The notes: generated by a model not told the origin, from the letters alone. 64,000 bases of DNA from Calonectria ilicicola (GCA_020809705.1 CP085827.1:1922001-1986000); one strand, 5' to 3'. Shown: positions 36,720 through 46,819, counted from the first letter of the stretch. Translations and numbers: made by a program.

Positions 36720-37225
36720 ATTGGTTACAAACTAGCATTTACGAATATACCACTGCACACGTCCAAGACGCACCAAGAGAGGAATCTCCAATCCAAGTGC
36801 TGTCAACTTCAATCATAACCAGAGTTCCCATACGTCACATCTTGGAGATACTCAGACCATTAAAATCTGTGCCGGTAAGTCAATTAGCAAATACCAAACT
36901 AAACAAACATCCAATCTTGCTTTTCCTTCCGCAGAAGTGAGCAAAGAAAAAAATCAGTTAGGACTGAGCTACGACCGAGTCAATGATAGCCCAATTTATA
37001 TTCAAACCACAGTCACGATCTTTTTCTGGGAAGAAATTCTTGTGGAGAGAGCTGTGGAGCTCAACATTGCATTAAGCAGTCAGAGAGTATTGAAGGCTCG
37101 AATCTGAAATCTGTGGAGCCGGCCGCAAACTCAGCCTCTGCCATCACACCAAAGCAGCCTTGAGGTCCTAAAAGAGGGCATCTTGACGACAGGGCGGTAA
37201 TGGATGCAGTCAAAAAGATAGTCCT
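36720..37225. other. 3' flank of 5-oxoprolinase up to the tRNA cluster
   Basis: No coding signal. The right end holds the T5 terminator of the first tRNA gene (listed separately). Confidence 0.5.
37212..37216 (-). terminator. Pol III T5 terminator, tRNA copy 1
   Basis: On the minus strand five T follow the tRNA 3' end after 9 nt. Four or more T is the normal Pol III stop. Confidence 0.75.
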
Positions 37226-37352
37226 TGCGGTTTATGTGGATCGAACACATGACCTTCAGATCTTCAGTCTGACGCTCTCTGTCAGTGAAGGTTAGTATCG
37301 TATTTCGGATGTGGGTGTTCAGAACAACATACCCCAACTGAGCTAAACCCGC
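37226..37352 (-). tRNA. tRNA-Phe(GAA) with an mRNA-type intron in the D-loop
   Basis: Without the 54-nt insertion at 37279-37332 this is an exact 73-nt tRNA: 5' GCGGGTTTAGCTCAG, anticodon arm CAGACTGAAGATCTG with anticodon GAA, and T-arm ATGTG-TTCGATC-CACAT. It has no intron at the usual site after position 37, unlike the two copies beside it. Its T-stem differs from theirs by a paired change (G-C to A-T), which keeps the stem. The A box (TAGCTCAGTTGG) and B box (GTTCGATCC) are both intact and a T5 stop follows, so Pol III could transcribe it. A functional tRNA needs removal of the insert. It could instead be a decayed copy. Confidence 0.88.
37279..37332 (-). other. 54-nt spliceosomal-type intron within the tRNA
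   Basis: On the minus strand the insert starts GTATGT, has a perfect TACTAAC branch box and ends CACTGACAG, so it has donor, branch point and acceptor in the tRNA sense. It sits between G20 and A21 of the D-loop (TTGGG|AGAGC). Its length matches the mRNA introns of this window (43-80 nt). The exact joint can slide by one base without changing the product. It does not resemble the 20-nt tRNA intron of copies 2 and 3. Confidence 0.85.
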
Positions 37353-37428
37353 TGTGTGATGATGGTTTAGGGCCAGCAAGCATTAACTCGGCGAGTCCAG
37401 CTGATTGAATGATCAAAAATACAGAAAC

Positions 37429-37433
37429 AAAAA
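37429..37433 (-). terminator. Pol III T5 terminator, tRNA copy 2
   Basis: Minus-strand T5 run 8 nt past the tRNA 3' end. Confidence 0.75.
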
Positions 37434-37441
37434 GAAACGGT

Positions 37442-37534
37442 TGCGGTTTGTGTGGATCGAACACACGACCTTCAGATATCACTTTCCCGAAGTTTGACTT
37501 CAGTCTGACGCTCTCCCAACTGAGCTAAACCCGC
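37442..37534 (-). tRNA. tRNA-Phe(GAA), canonical 20-nt intron
   Basis: 73-nt mature tRNA with a 20-nt intron at 37478-37497 placed after the base next to the anticodon (ACTGAAG|intron|ATCTGAAGG), the normal eukaryotic site. Cloverleaf: acceptor GCGGGTT with AAACCGC (one G-A mismatch at 5-68, shared by all three copies), D-arm GCTCAGTTGGGAGAGC, T-arm GTGTG-TTCGATC-CACAC. The intron contains TTCGGGAAA-type bases able to pair with the anticodon region. Confidence 0.97.
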
Positions 37535-37611
37535 TTCGTTGAGCCGTCGATGGGGAAGGCGTGTATTTCTGCTCCGGCGGAGGTGAGAAGAGAAAAAGGG
37601 AAACGAAACGC

Positions 37612-37618
37612 AAAAAAA
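37612..37618 (-). terminator. Pol III T7 terminator, tRNA copy 3
   Basis: Minus-strand run of seven T, 5 nt past the tRNA 3' end. Confidence 0.8.
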
Positions 37619-37623
37619 TGAGT

Positions 37624-37716
37624 TGCGGTTTGTGTGGATCGAACACACGACCTTCAGATATCGAATTCCCGAAGTTTAACTTCAGTCTGACGCTCTCCCA
37701 ACTGAGCTAAACCCGC
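37624..37716 (-). tRNA. tRNA-Phe(GAA), canonical 20-nt intron
   Basis: Identical in its mature part to copy 2. The 20-nt intron at 37660-37679 differs from that of copy 2 at a few bases. A and B boxes are intact. Spacing to copy 2 is 89 bp, and the flanks are not similar, so this is an old rather than a fresh tandem duplication. Confidence 0.97.
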
Positions 37717-38389
37717 TCAATTCATTGGCTGCTCTGCTGGCAATTCGTACTATGCAGCCGAGCTGCCACCGCTCGCCCATGTCAACCAGGAAACACCCAC
37801 CCTAAAGAAAGAAATTGCTAGCATTATTGCTAGGCAGGGGAACTGTGACAGCAAAATGCAATCAGTGGAGTTCCTAGTTTTTTAAATATTTCTCACTTAG
37901 TCAAATTTCCTGTGAATTATCAAATTTAGACTTCTATTTACAAACTTATTCTTTTTACGTTTTGTCAACAAAATTCTACCAAACACTGAGAAATCTAACC
38001 CAATATATATATTGGTTTAAAAATATTACCCCCCATTCCAACAAACCAGAAACATGTCACTTTAGACTTAGCAGTTCATTTGTATACCCAAAACAATACT
38101 TGAATTGGCCAAAGATGTGTTCTATTAATCGTGCTTGCATCACCTATGGTCAAGATTCTGCATGGAGAGAAGCCCGATTTCAGTGGGCCGGAGCTAACTG
38201 AATCAAGTAATTCTCTTGGACCACCACGTTAACCCAAAGACCCGCCTTGTGAAAGATCAAGATCTTGATTCCTGTTTCCTTTGGGTTTTTAACTTAAATT
38301 TCTGAATTTTCTACCTAAATTGGACTTTTCTTTTTGATAACCAAATCCTCTCAGTCATTTGTCACAACTTGGTCTACGACCCAGTCATC
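37717..38389. other. AT-rich intergenic region
   Basis: 5' flank of the tRNA genes and promoter side of the reductase pseudogene. The stretch 37860-38010 is strongly AT-rich. No gene seen. Confidence 0.5.
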
Positions 38390-39506
38390 ATGGCTTCACC
38401 GTATGTGAAATTACCTTTTGCTTTGCCTATTTAAATAAGCGATTAACACGGTTGAATAGTCAATTTGTCCTTGTGACTGGTGCAACCGGCTTTATCGGTG
38501 CTCATGTTGTTAACACCCTTTTGGCTCGGGGCATCCGCATTCGTGGTGCGACTCGTTCCATTTCCAAGGGTCATGCTATGATCAGCGCTCGTCCGCGCTA
38601 CGCAGATAAGCTTGAATTTGTTCAGATTGATGATTTTGAAAAGCCTGGAGGATTGCTAGAAGCAGTTGAGGGAGTCGATGGGATTATTCACGTCGCTAGC
38701 GTAAGAGAGCCGTCGTGTTTAGAAGGGCGAAATGCTAACATAAATTTCTAGCCATTTACTTATACACAACAAACAACGAAAAGGAATTAATTATCCCTGC
38801 AATTAACGGAGTCCGCGCTATACTTGAAGCAGCTTCATCAAACTCACAGATCACTCGCATTGTCATCACATCTTCATTTGCCTCCGTTGTTGATATCGAT
38901 CGCAAGAGTCCACCATACTTTACCTATACCGCTGCCGACTGGAATCCTCTATCATAGGAAGAATCTATTCATCCGGACACAAGTGCCGTGGTTGCATATC
39001 GCGGCTCGAAAAAGTTTGCGGAGCTGGAGGCCTGGAAATATGTTGAGGAGCATAAGCCAGCCTTTGACATTGTCACCCTCTGCCCCCCGATGACGTTTGG
39101 GCTAGTCGTTCATCCAGTTGCGGGTGTTGATAAACTGAACGAAACGAATGCAATGCTTTGGCACGTTGCTACAGGAGCCAAGCCGCTTCCCGTAGCGCGG
39201 GTTCCATTTTGGATCGATGTTCGAGATCTTGCTGTTGCTCATGTAGAATCGCTACTCCATAAAGAGGTTGGTGGTAAAAGGTATACGCCGGCAGCACCGG
39301 AGAGGTGGTCTTACGGCCTTGTTGCCCAGATTATGGTTGATGAGTTTCCACATATGAAAGAAGCAGTGAACCTGGAAACTCAGGAAATCGACAACAGCCA
39401 TGGCCTTGACGGTGAAACTGCCGGAAAGGAACTTGGGTTTCAATATCGCACTTTCCGAGAGACCGTTCGGGATTTCATGACACAGGCCCTTGAGATGAGC
39501 AAGTAA
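38390..39506 (+). pseudogene. NAD(P)-dependent epimerase/reductase, broken
   Basis: Extended short-chain dehydrogenase of the aldehyde/dihydroflavonol reductase group. Exon 1 is 38390-38400 (MAS), exon 2 38460-38700 with the Rossmann motif VTGATGFIGAHV and GIIHVAS, then 38752-39506 with IVITSSFASVV, the catalytic-type YRGSKKFAE (Tyr-x3-Lys), VTLCPPMTFG and FWIDVRDLAVAHV. Two breaks: one base is missing near 38768 (the frame ends at TAA 38788, while NNEKELIIPAINGV continues in another frame) and TAG at 38955-38957 stands where the family has Tyr (NPLS-stop-EESIHP). An alternative acceptor at 38783 would mend the first break but lose about ten residues; the second remains. The rest is well kept, so loss is recent or a sequence error is possible. 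Confidence 0.82.
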
Positions 39507-39882
39507 TGTTACCAAATATGATTAGCATTGATGATTGCAACTAATTTAAAGCTCCATGTGATCTAAACTTCCTGGGTTGCAATGCACCAATCTCCCAACA
39601 CTGAACCGTCACCCGAATCCTCAATCGCGTTGTACCTTTTTACCCCGAGGAATTTTCTTGATTTCGTCCTCGCGATGGGAAACCTGGATCATTTCGAACA
39701 GGTGTGTATCCTTGCGGGGCTTTTCAGGGCCCTGGATGAACTAGGCTGTCGATGCCTCTCTTATGGGTCGAGCCTTTTTAGACTTCTGGATTGGGTCTTT
39801 TGACGGTGGGGCTAATCCTGGTACCATTTTCGGCCCCGAAATGTTCGTCTGGAATCTGAATTAGCTTTGCTCTTTAGATTAC
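39507..39882. other. Intergenic, convergent
   Basis: 3' flanks of the reductase pseudogene and the convergent secreted-protein gene. A 73-codon plus-strand frame (39582-39803) is not supported by any motif. Confidence 0.45.
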
Positions 39883-40329
39883 TTAGTGACCAATGTAGTT
39901 ACCTTCGTCTTGAGTCTTAATTGCTGGCCCTCCATTGGACAAGCCATTGCTCGTAATCACCGGAACTTCAATGATATCCATGTCCCTTTTGGACTTCCCC
40001 GTGTCCTGAGACTTGGTGATTTGACCTTCATCAGGCAGGCCATTGCTTGTAATGACTGGGACCTCGACGATGTTCTTTCTGGTGTCAACGCTTACGCCTG
40101 GAGCCGCAGCCTGTTCATTTGAAGCCACAGGTTGTTGAATAGGAACGGCAGATCCCTGCTTTTGGGAAGCTTGCCACCCATCAACCTGCTTAATAAGGTA
40201 GTCTGGGCTAATATTCAGGCCATGGTGCGTGCGGCCCCCTGCGCAGTTGCAGCTATGGTTGGGGGGGATGACCAAGGCACTCCCAGTGGCGGCGGCAGCG
40301 AGGACCGCCATTGCAGTGTAGACCTTCAT
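39883..40329 (-). CDS. Secreted repeat protein with a possible Kex2 site
   Basis: 148 aa, single exon as drawn. The start at 40329 gives a clear signal peptide (MKVYTAMAVLAAAATGSALV). The mature part has two cysteines close together (CNCAGG), then a Gln/Ala-rich spacer and two copies of a unit centred on IEVPVITSNGL (about residues 88-99 and 120-131), separated by a stretch with Lys-Arg (GKSKRDMD), a Kex2 cleavage signal. The layout recalls Kex2-processed repeat precursors, some of which give ribosomal peptides, but two units are few. A possible late intron (GTAACT to CTAATTCAG) would replace the last residues and adds no repeat. No peptide-modifying enzyme is seen nearby. Function unknown. 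Confidence 0.72.
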   Translation of the reverse strand: MKVYTAMAVLAAAATGSALVIPPNHSCNCAGGRTHHGLNISPDYLIKQVDGWQASQKQGSAVPIQQPVASNEQAAAPGVSVDTRKNIVEVPVITSNGLPDEGQITKSQDTGKSKRDMDIIEVPVITSNGLSNGGPAIKTQDEGNYIGH

Positions 40330-40969
40330 GATAAATGAGTGGACTATATTATCCTTGGTTGGGTTGTTCGAGTGGATTATGAACAAGATGCGAGGTAAAG
40401 ACCGGAACAATCTTTTTCGAATGGGTTGTGCCGGTTCAGGTTTGAAGGTGATGAGGATGGAACTTTTTGGAGTGACCGTCAAAGAGAGGAGCTGGCCTTA
40501 TATCTAGTCTTCTTTGGCCCTCCAGGTGATCTATCGGAGATATGACCATGGGGAATTTTCTGTCGGAGCTTTTGAGGGGATCTTATGACTGACAGTACCA
40601 CTGAATGTGAAAGCATACATACCCGTATCGGTAGAATTAGGTTGGTTGTTTTTTCGGCCGGGCAAATCATGACCAAGCAAAGTAAATATATCTACCACCT
40701 TTATGGCTTTAAAGCTCCCTCCGGGTCCAGCCCACTATTTGGTTTTGAACTAGACCAAAATAAATTCACCATACTCGAATTCAGAAGGAAACATACATAT
40801 GGGTGTTGTATCCGTAAACAGTCGACTTTAGAACAGAGATATGAGTATTATTGATTAAAATTGAAAAAAAAGAAAAATGACATTAATTCTACAGGTCTAC
40901 CCCAAATACCCACATGCCACGCAAAGCAACATTATTTTACACTGATAGGTAAAGATACTCGCCTATGAC
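40330..40969. other. Intergenic, AT-rich
   Basis: Promoter of the secreted repeat protein and 3' flank of the reductase. An A-rich stretch lies at 40855-40880. No gene seen. Confidence 0.5.
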
Positions 40970-41969
40970 TCAAAATTTGTGTATCTGGTCCCGCCTGAAC
41001 CCGATCTGAGTCAAAACGCTTGATGAGTTCCTCTTGCCCACAAGGGACTCCTCCATTGCCGGGGGTCCACACACGAAAACCTTAGTATTCCGCTTATCTA
41101 CTGGTAGGATTTCTTCCAGTAGCTGCTTGGTGACGTAGCCTTTTCTAAAAGGAGATCCCTCACTTGGGTTGCTGACTGTGTAGATTGCCTCGAAGCGCCC
41201 TGGGAATTTGGTTGAGAATTCTTCAAATTCCTTCTTGAGGAGCACATCCTGGTCGCTGTTGACACCAAAAACTAGTGTAATGGCTGTCTTGTCTTCAGGA
41301 TTTCGGAGAATACCCTGAGCGAGTTGGTACAGAGGGGTTATTCCTGCCCCACCTGCAATCATCGTAACATGGGGGACCTCATTAGCTTTCCAGGCGTAAC
41401 CCTTGAGGGCCGCAGCAAAGAACAGTTTGTCGCCCGGCTGTAGGGAATGAAGGTGGTTGCTGGCCTTTCCCTTGGGATATCTTTTGACTAGAAGATCCAC
41501 AAAACCTGGCTCATCTTTATTGAGTTAGACTACAGTATTCGAGAAATACTTTCCAAGTGACATGACTTACCAGAAGAGCTCACGGGAGTGTATGGGCGTG
41601 GGACGGGTATCCAGCTTCCGTTGGGGAACGAGACAGTCAATAAAGCGGCTGTCGGAATAGTGGTCAGTCATGAAGAAGATAAAAGAAAGCATGATATTTT
41701 TTACATGTAAGAGGAAGCCCAGTGATTGCATCTTCGTTTGGCAACTTGAATCGAAGACGCTTGGTGTTGTGATTGACAGACTCGGAGCTTTCAAGGGGCA
41801 AAGACAAGAGGGCAGGGCCGCCTTTGAAAATCTTCTGGGGAGAGTTGGATTGAGCAGACGCATTTCCAAAGACAAGCTTGGAGAAGATTCCAAGGCCAAT
41901 ACCGCCAGCCGCGAGGGTTGCGACGATGGGTGCGGGTCTGGTTTGACGGAAAGCAACGGTCCAAGACAT
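40970..41969 (-). CDS. NADH-cytochrome b5 reductase (Mcr1 type)
   Basis: FAD enzyme passing electrons from NADH to cytochrome b5 or ascorbate radical, usually in the mitochondrial outer membrane/intermembrane space. Exons (minus) 41969-41705, 41648-41571 and 41514-40970, two 56-nt introns, give 295 aa. The N terminus MSWTVAFRQTRPAPIV followed by the hydrophobic ATLAAGGIGLGIFSKLVFG fits a targeting/anchor segment. The FAD site is RPYTPVSS, with the LQPGDKLFFAAALKG region after it; NADH-binding parts are GGAGITPLYQL and CGPPAMEESL; the end is DQIHKF, as in the family. It is somewhat shorter than usual for Mcr1 because the loop before the last helix is reduced. Gene symbol given by similarity only. 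Confidence 0.92.
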
Positions 41970-44900
41970 GGTGGAATGATGTTTCTTTGAACAATTTTTT
42001 GCTTATGATGTCGGAATGATACAATTGAGAGCTTGGCTAAATTTAATGTAACAACGGAACCCCTGTGCACTTATATTTGTCGTTTTCATGTTTGCGAAAG
42101 CGAATGACATGACGTGAGCTTTTGGGCGGATATCGGACAACCAGCACTTGTCCGGGACCGAACAGGTGCGAGGTCCCCACAAAATTGCTCGATGGCAGCG
42201 CAGCCCGGACCCGACAGTCGCGTGTTACCCGCTAAATACTCGCCGGGCGATCCCGCTGGCTTAGCGCATTGCCCTCACGTGTTTTGACGGCGGATTTTAC
42301 AACAAAATCCGTTGTCCGCGACTTGATGCCGACGACTGCCTGGTGCAATCAATTCGCCAATGTGGTTTTGCATTATAAAACCTACTACAGAATTAACCTC
42401 TGGGCCGATGTGTGCTAGGTAGATTTTCTCCTCTAGTAGTGAATGGCATTACGTCCCTCCCAAGCAGCCGTTTTGGACTTGGCAAAGTTAATTGAGTGCC
42501 AAGATTTCAGGTTTCCATAGCCGCTTTCAGACAATCGTGCGCCTACTCCTATTACACCACCCACCCGAAAATCATAACAATACCAGATGCATTCAACTTG
42601 ACATCTTCCATAAATAGCAAAAGTCATAGTAAAAAAATTTTGTGGAAGAAAATACTGTTCTCAGCCCAAAGTTGGCAACTTTATACGGAGCACAAGCTTA
42701 AAACGTTCATGCATGAGGTAAAATGCACAAGGTGAATATAGTTACATGTTTCGCGACAACAATGTGGCACGCATATTCTATCTATCTAAATAGTTGTGGG
42801 ATTAATCCGATCTGAGGGCTTGGCAATCTGATTTTAATTAATAAGGCTAGTCCATACCTTCACCGTGCATCAGCGAGCAATGGGTAAATGCTTTTTTGAC
42901 TGGGCCCAAGTTGTCACCCTGTAGGGTAGGGGCATGTTGACATGGAAGATAATTTGAACGTTGGGATTAGGATGTATAATGGCTTTTTACACCAGCTTGG
43001 GAGAAGCTACTGGAGCTCATACGAGAAAATTGGATGAAGAAATGTCTTGCTTTTCTCTTTCCCCCATTTTTTATCCATATTTGCCTCTGATGTTTGCTTG
43101 TCATTCTGTGAATATTGTGGTGCATTATTAATGTTGGGGTACAGGGCATGGAATATCCAATGCACTGGAACAAGTCTGCTATGGATTTTGGAGGGGCAGA
43201 TTGTTTTCGAGTGCGCTGCTTTATGGCCATGTATGAGTTGGGTATCACACATCGGTATAACATCCCACCTTGCACAAGTTGACTTTTGGAGTAGACAGGC
43301 AAAATATGAATACCGAACAGTTGTGAGTGAGGGTTTGCTATGACGTACACAGATTTGAGATTCAGGGTGGAAAGCTAATGGCAAAACTGCAGTTCCTCCA
43401 TGAAACTCCTCCGCTATCCCGCTCTTGGTGCGCTTGAAACTAAGAAACGCAAATCGTGAAGCGAAGGAGAACCTTGTGTAGATCGGTGGCGACTGACTCA
43501 GAGGCTGCACGGGATGGGATTTGAAGCACCCAAGATATCCGAGGACGGGTTTGTGCTTTGGTCGTTGACGACAATGGCGGTTAGACTAAAACTTCCGAGC
43601 TTTTGGATAGGGGAACGACGCTGAATGGTAGAAAATTGATTTATGGAGATATTGATGAGATGATGGTGAACAGACCCACCGTCGTTTCAGAAGATTCTTT
43701 CCTGGTTCTGGTTGCGGGCAAGGTTCGCAGTCTATTTATTAGAGTATTTTAGTGGTTACAAAATAAATTATACACTGGCCGTCTCCACAACCCCGTGTTG
43801 TTCGCTGCCTGCCCCTTTCTTGGTAAAACGCAGAGATGAATATGAGAGATGAATAATTATTTACTTGTGCAGCCTGTCAGCAATCGGGCTGCAGGCACAC
43901 TGCCCAGCCTCTCTGCGTGCGACGTGGTGTTTCTTGGCGGGGGACAAAAAGCGGAGTGCTGGCTTTCAGCTCCTGTTCCGCTGTGCATGCAGGCACTAAA
44001 TTTAAACCGCCTTGTGTTGACTTGGGCTCGGGCCCTCGCCGATAATCCATCATCATAATCGGTGGCCCCAGCTCATGCAAACCTTCACAAACGGGCGCAA
44101 GGATCACTTGTGAGGTCATGTTTTGGTTAGATTGGTGAAAAGCACAGTTGGACCCTTGAAAACCTCTTGGACGAAGGGTCCCAAATGTGGTAGTTGGTGA
44201 CGGACGCTAGAATACCATCGGGCTCCCCGCGTCTCGGACGGTTGACGGTGCGCGCACACGGATGCTTCACGGATCGCTTCTAGATGTTCTGCCGGGAGAA
44301 AAGAGAGTTTTTTTTTCGAGTGGGAAACATAATGCAACGAAAGTCCCTGCACAGCTGCGTGCGACGTGTGCATCCGGCGCCCCAAAGGGCTAGGATCGAC
44401 GCAAGCCGCGCATCCGAGTACGGCAAACACCTCAAGGCAAGAAAGGAAGAGGCTTTGCAATGCAGGTCGCGGCCTAGTATTCATGCGTCAGAAACAGTTC
44501 ATAATTGGCCCTGTGGATGATGTTGGCTTGTTGCTGGGGGGAGAGTTGTCAGCTGGAGCTGCACGAGTGGAACATGGCGGGTGGATGCGATTGGGCACAA
44601 CGGCCCGTGTTTATTGTTTCCCCACGATGTCTCTCCTCTCCCCAACGCACACAAGGGCGTACTGAAGCCGCCAAAAAGGGCATATGCTGATGCCATGGCT
44701 CGGCAGTGTACCCATAAGCTGATTATTTGAAGCAATCGGGGTTTTCGATTAGCTTGGCCAGCCTGCTTTCAGTGCCGAGCTCGCCGTTCCTCATCGCCAA
44801 AGTCAGTAACTCGATGTGGATTGGCCCATGGAAACAGCGGCGGTGTCTTCTGGGGACTACTGCTGGCGAGCTGCTGTCTGACACGTCTAGTCACTAAGGA

Positions 44901-45259
44901 TTACAGGAGGCTGGGCCCTCTGACATGATTCGCCCTGGCAATGCTTGGCAGTCAACACATCGATATTAATTGACAAATTAATGTCGCTGACAGTGCCCGC
45001 TCGTTAATTAATATGCATAAGTTTCATAAAATACGAGGCTGGTCTCAAGCCACGCGAGCAGCGACCGGACGATCTTCCTACCAACGGCATACCCGGCTTC
45101 GATATTAACGCATCCGCAGTCTATTTATTTAGATCGGCACTCTCCCACATCCCATCACATCCGCTCCTAGCATCTTCTCATCTCATCTCATCTAATCTCG
45201 TCTCTTTGCCCCCCCAAAAAGCCCAACACTTCAAATTTCTCGCCTGCTAAGCCTCCGCC
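41970..45259. other. 3.3-kb gene-poor region
   Basis: Between the divergent reductase and the But2-like gene. No gene was recognised. It holds the inverted repeat at 42291-42311 and a CACGTG at 42276-42281 in the reductase promoter. Open frames of 100-167 codons near 42967-43510 and 44116-44665 overlap on both strands and look like chance. A TCATC-type short repeat (about 45175-45205) lies in the leader of the But2-like gene. Confidence 0.5.
42291..42311. promoter_or_regulatory. Inverted repeat CGGATTTT-N5-AAAATCCG
   Basis: Perfect 8-bp arms with a 5-bp spacer, flanked further out by paired GAC/GTC. CGG and CCG half-sites in inverted order are what Zn2Cys6 factors bind. It lies about 320 bp upstream of the reductase start. 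Function is inference. Confidence 0.45.
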
Positions 45260-45847
45260 ATGTCTTTCTTCACCAAGGCCGCCATTTCCGTCCTCTGTTT
45301 GACAGGGTTCGCCGCTGCAGCCCCACGCCATATGCCCCGCGCCTGTACTTCGGGAACCGTCAATGTGCCTGAGATGTACAACCTATACCCACAGGAGCCC
45401 AGCCGCACCTCATCCGCCATTTCGCAGTGGCATGTTGAGACTTTCTCCAACAAGTCCCAACTCGAGCAAGCTGCAGTCTTCTCGAAAATTCCTGCCGAGG
45501 CCAAGTCTTGCTACCTGCGATGGAAGCAGGCTGGCAAGAGCGACCGCACGTTTATTGTTGACGGCAGCAATGCCCTGGTCCGTGTTCGCCAACTCTCGGG
45601 CTTTCCCACCGCAGATGTGTCTTACACCTCTGTAAAGGCCTTTGACACACTCGACCCCAAGACAAACCCTGTCGCTCTTGACCTCACCGCTTGGGATGAC
45701 ATTGATGTCGCCACTCACAACGGAGGGAACATTGACTGCGCCGAGGAGATCCACCTTCTTCTCTACCTTGACAACCCCAACGGCAACACCAAGGCTCTCC
45801 TTGAACAGGATGCCAATAATGGACTGTACATTGACTACACCTGCTAA
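45260..45847 (+). CDS. Secreted protein with But2 C-terminal-type domain
   Basis: 195 aa, single exon. The signal peptide MSFFTKAAISVLCLTGFAAA ends near A20-A21. The rest fits the fungal But2 C-terminal domain family: FSKIPAEAKSCYLRW, a VRQLSGFPTADVSYTSV segment, LTAWDDIDVATHNGGNIDC and the end NNGLYIDYTC. Four cysteines outside the signal (C29, C84, C160, C195) could form two disulfides. Such proteins are abundant in secretomes of fungi; their role is not established despite the domain name. CT-rich leader just upstream, good start context (CCGCCATG). Confidence 0.85.
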   Translation: MSFFTKAAISVLCLTGFAAAAPRHMPRACTSGTVNVPEMYNLYPQEPSRTSSAISQWHVETFSNKSQLEQAAVFSKIPAEAKSCYLRWKQAGKSDRTFIVDGSNALVRVRQLSGFPTADVSYTSVKAFDTLDPKTNPVALDLTAWDDIDVATHNGGNIDCAEEIHLLLYLDNPNGNTKALLEQDANNGLYIDYTC

Positions 45848-46811
45848 ATCCGGCACATCATAGTAGCCAGAGAAATGCACCAACAAGAGTTGCAGCAGTC
45901 AAATTGCACAACCACGTCGCACCGGGCATCTAGTGCCCTGGCACCTTCATAATCATTCTTGTATATAATTTTTTCCCTCCGGGGTATGGAATTGGGTTCG
46001 GTACAGGCCAAGGAGAATACGATGGGAAAATTAATGACGGATTTACGAATAAACTAGACAGGCAGGTAATGATAGTTATTATGAATATAGGAGTACACGG
46101 TACTATTAAAAGAATTTGCGCCCGCTTCGTGATGTTGCATTCATCTAAAATAATTGGATTACTCAACCGAGAAAAAACAAGTTCGCAATTGGTCTGATTG
46201 CAATCTCTTGTTTAGTACAATTATTTGTGTCTTTGATGTCTGATTCTGTTACAGACACAGTGGAGGTCAGTATGCGTTTTTCAGAACATGACTTTGAAGC
46301 AAAATAAAATACACTGCTTTCACCGTAATATTGATCCTGGTTTATGTGCATCTAATTGATGATATTTCTATTGGTTTCCTGATAAAAGTTGGGCTCATAC
46401 CCGTGAAATTACTGTCAAGCGTGTCTCATGACTCAATTTGGTTCAAAACCGCAATTTGAATGATCGCTAAACTGATGTGTAACAGCCCCCTTTGGTCTAT
46501 CGCCCGAGACAAGAAATTAAAAAGGCTTCAATGCGATCAACATGGTAGTATGACAGGAGCACTAAAGCAAACATGTCGTTGTCGTTGTTATTGTCGGTTT
46601 AGGTAGGAGTCTTGTTGTGTCGATCCCACCGCTTTAGCTCCGTGTCGACACTCACTGTTTCTTTATAGGCAGAGAAGGTGTCCCTAAAGCTAAGGATAAT
46701 GGAATAGTAATCAACTAATGTTGCTAAAGGACCGAGAGCTTGTCCGCAATATTTTTGGCTCGTATGACACAATCGACTTGTCTCGCCCAAACTTAATATA
46801 CGCCCAACAAA
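45848..46811. other. Intergenic, no gene seen
   Basis: 3' flank of the But2-like gene up to the transposon. AT-rich with short open frames only, including a 63-codon minus-strand frame at 46599-46790 that matches nothing I know. Confidence 0.5.
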
Positions 46812-46819
46812 ATTTCAAT

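Noticed and set aside
43007..43510. 167-codon minus-strand frame
   Set aside because: No motif or signal peptide; competing frames on the other strand.
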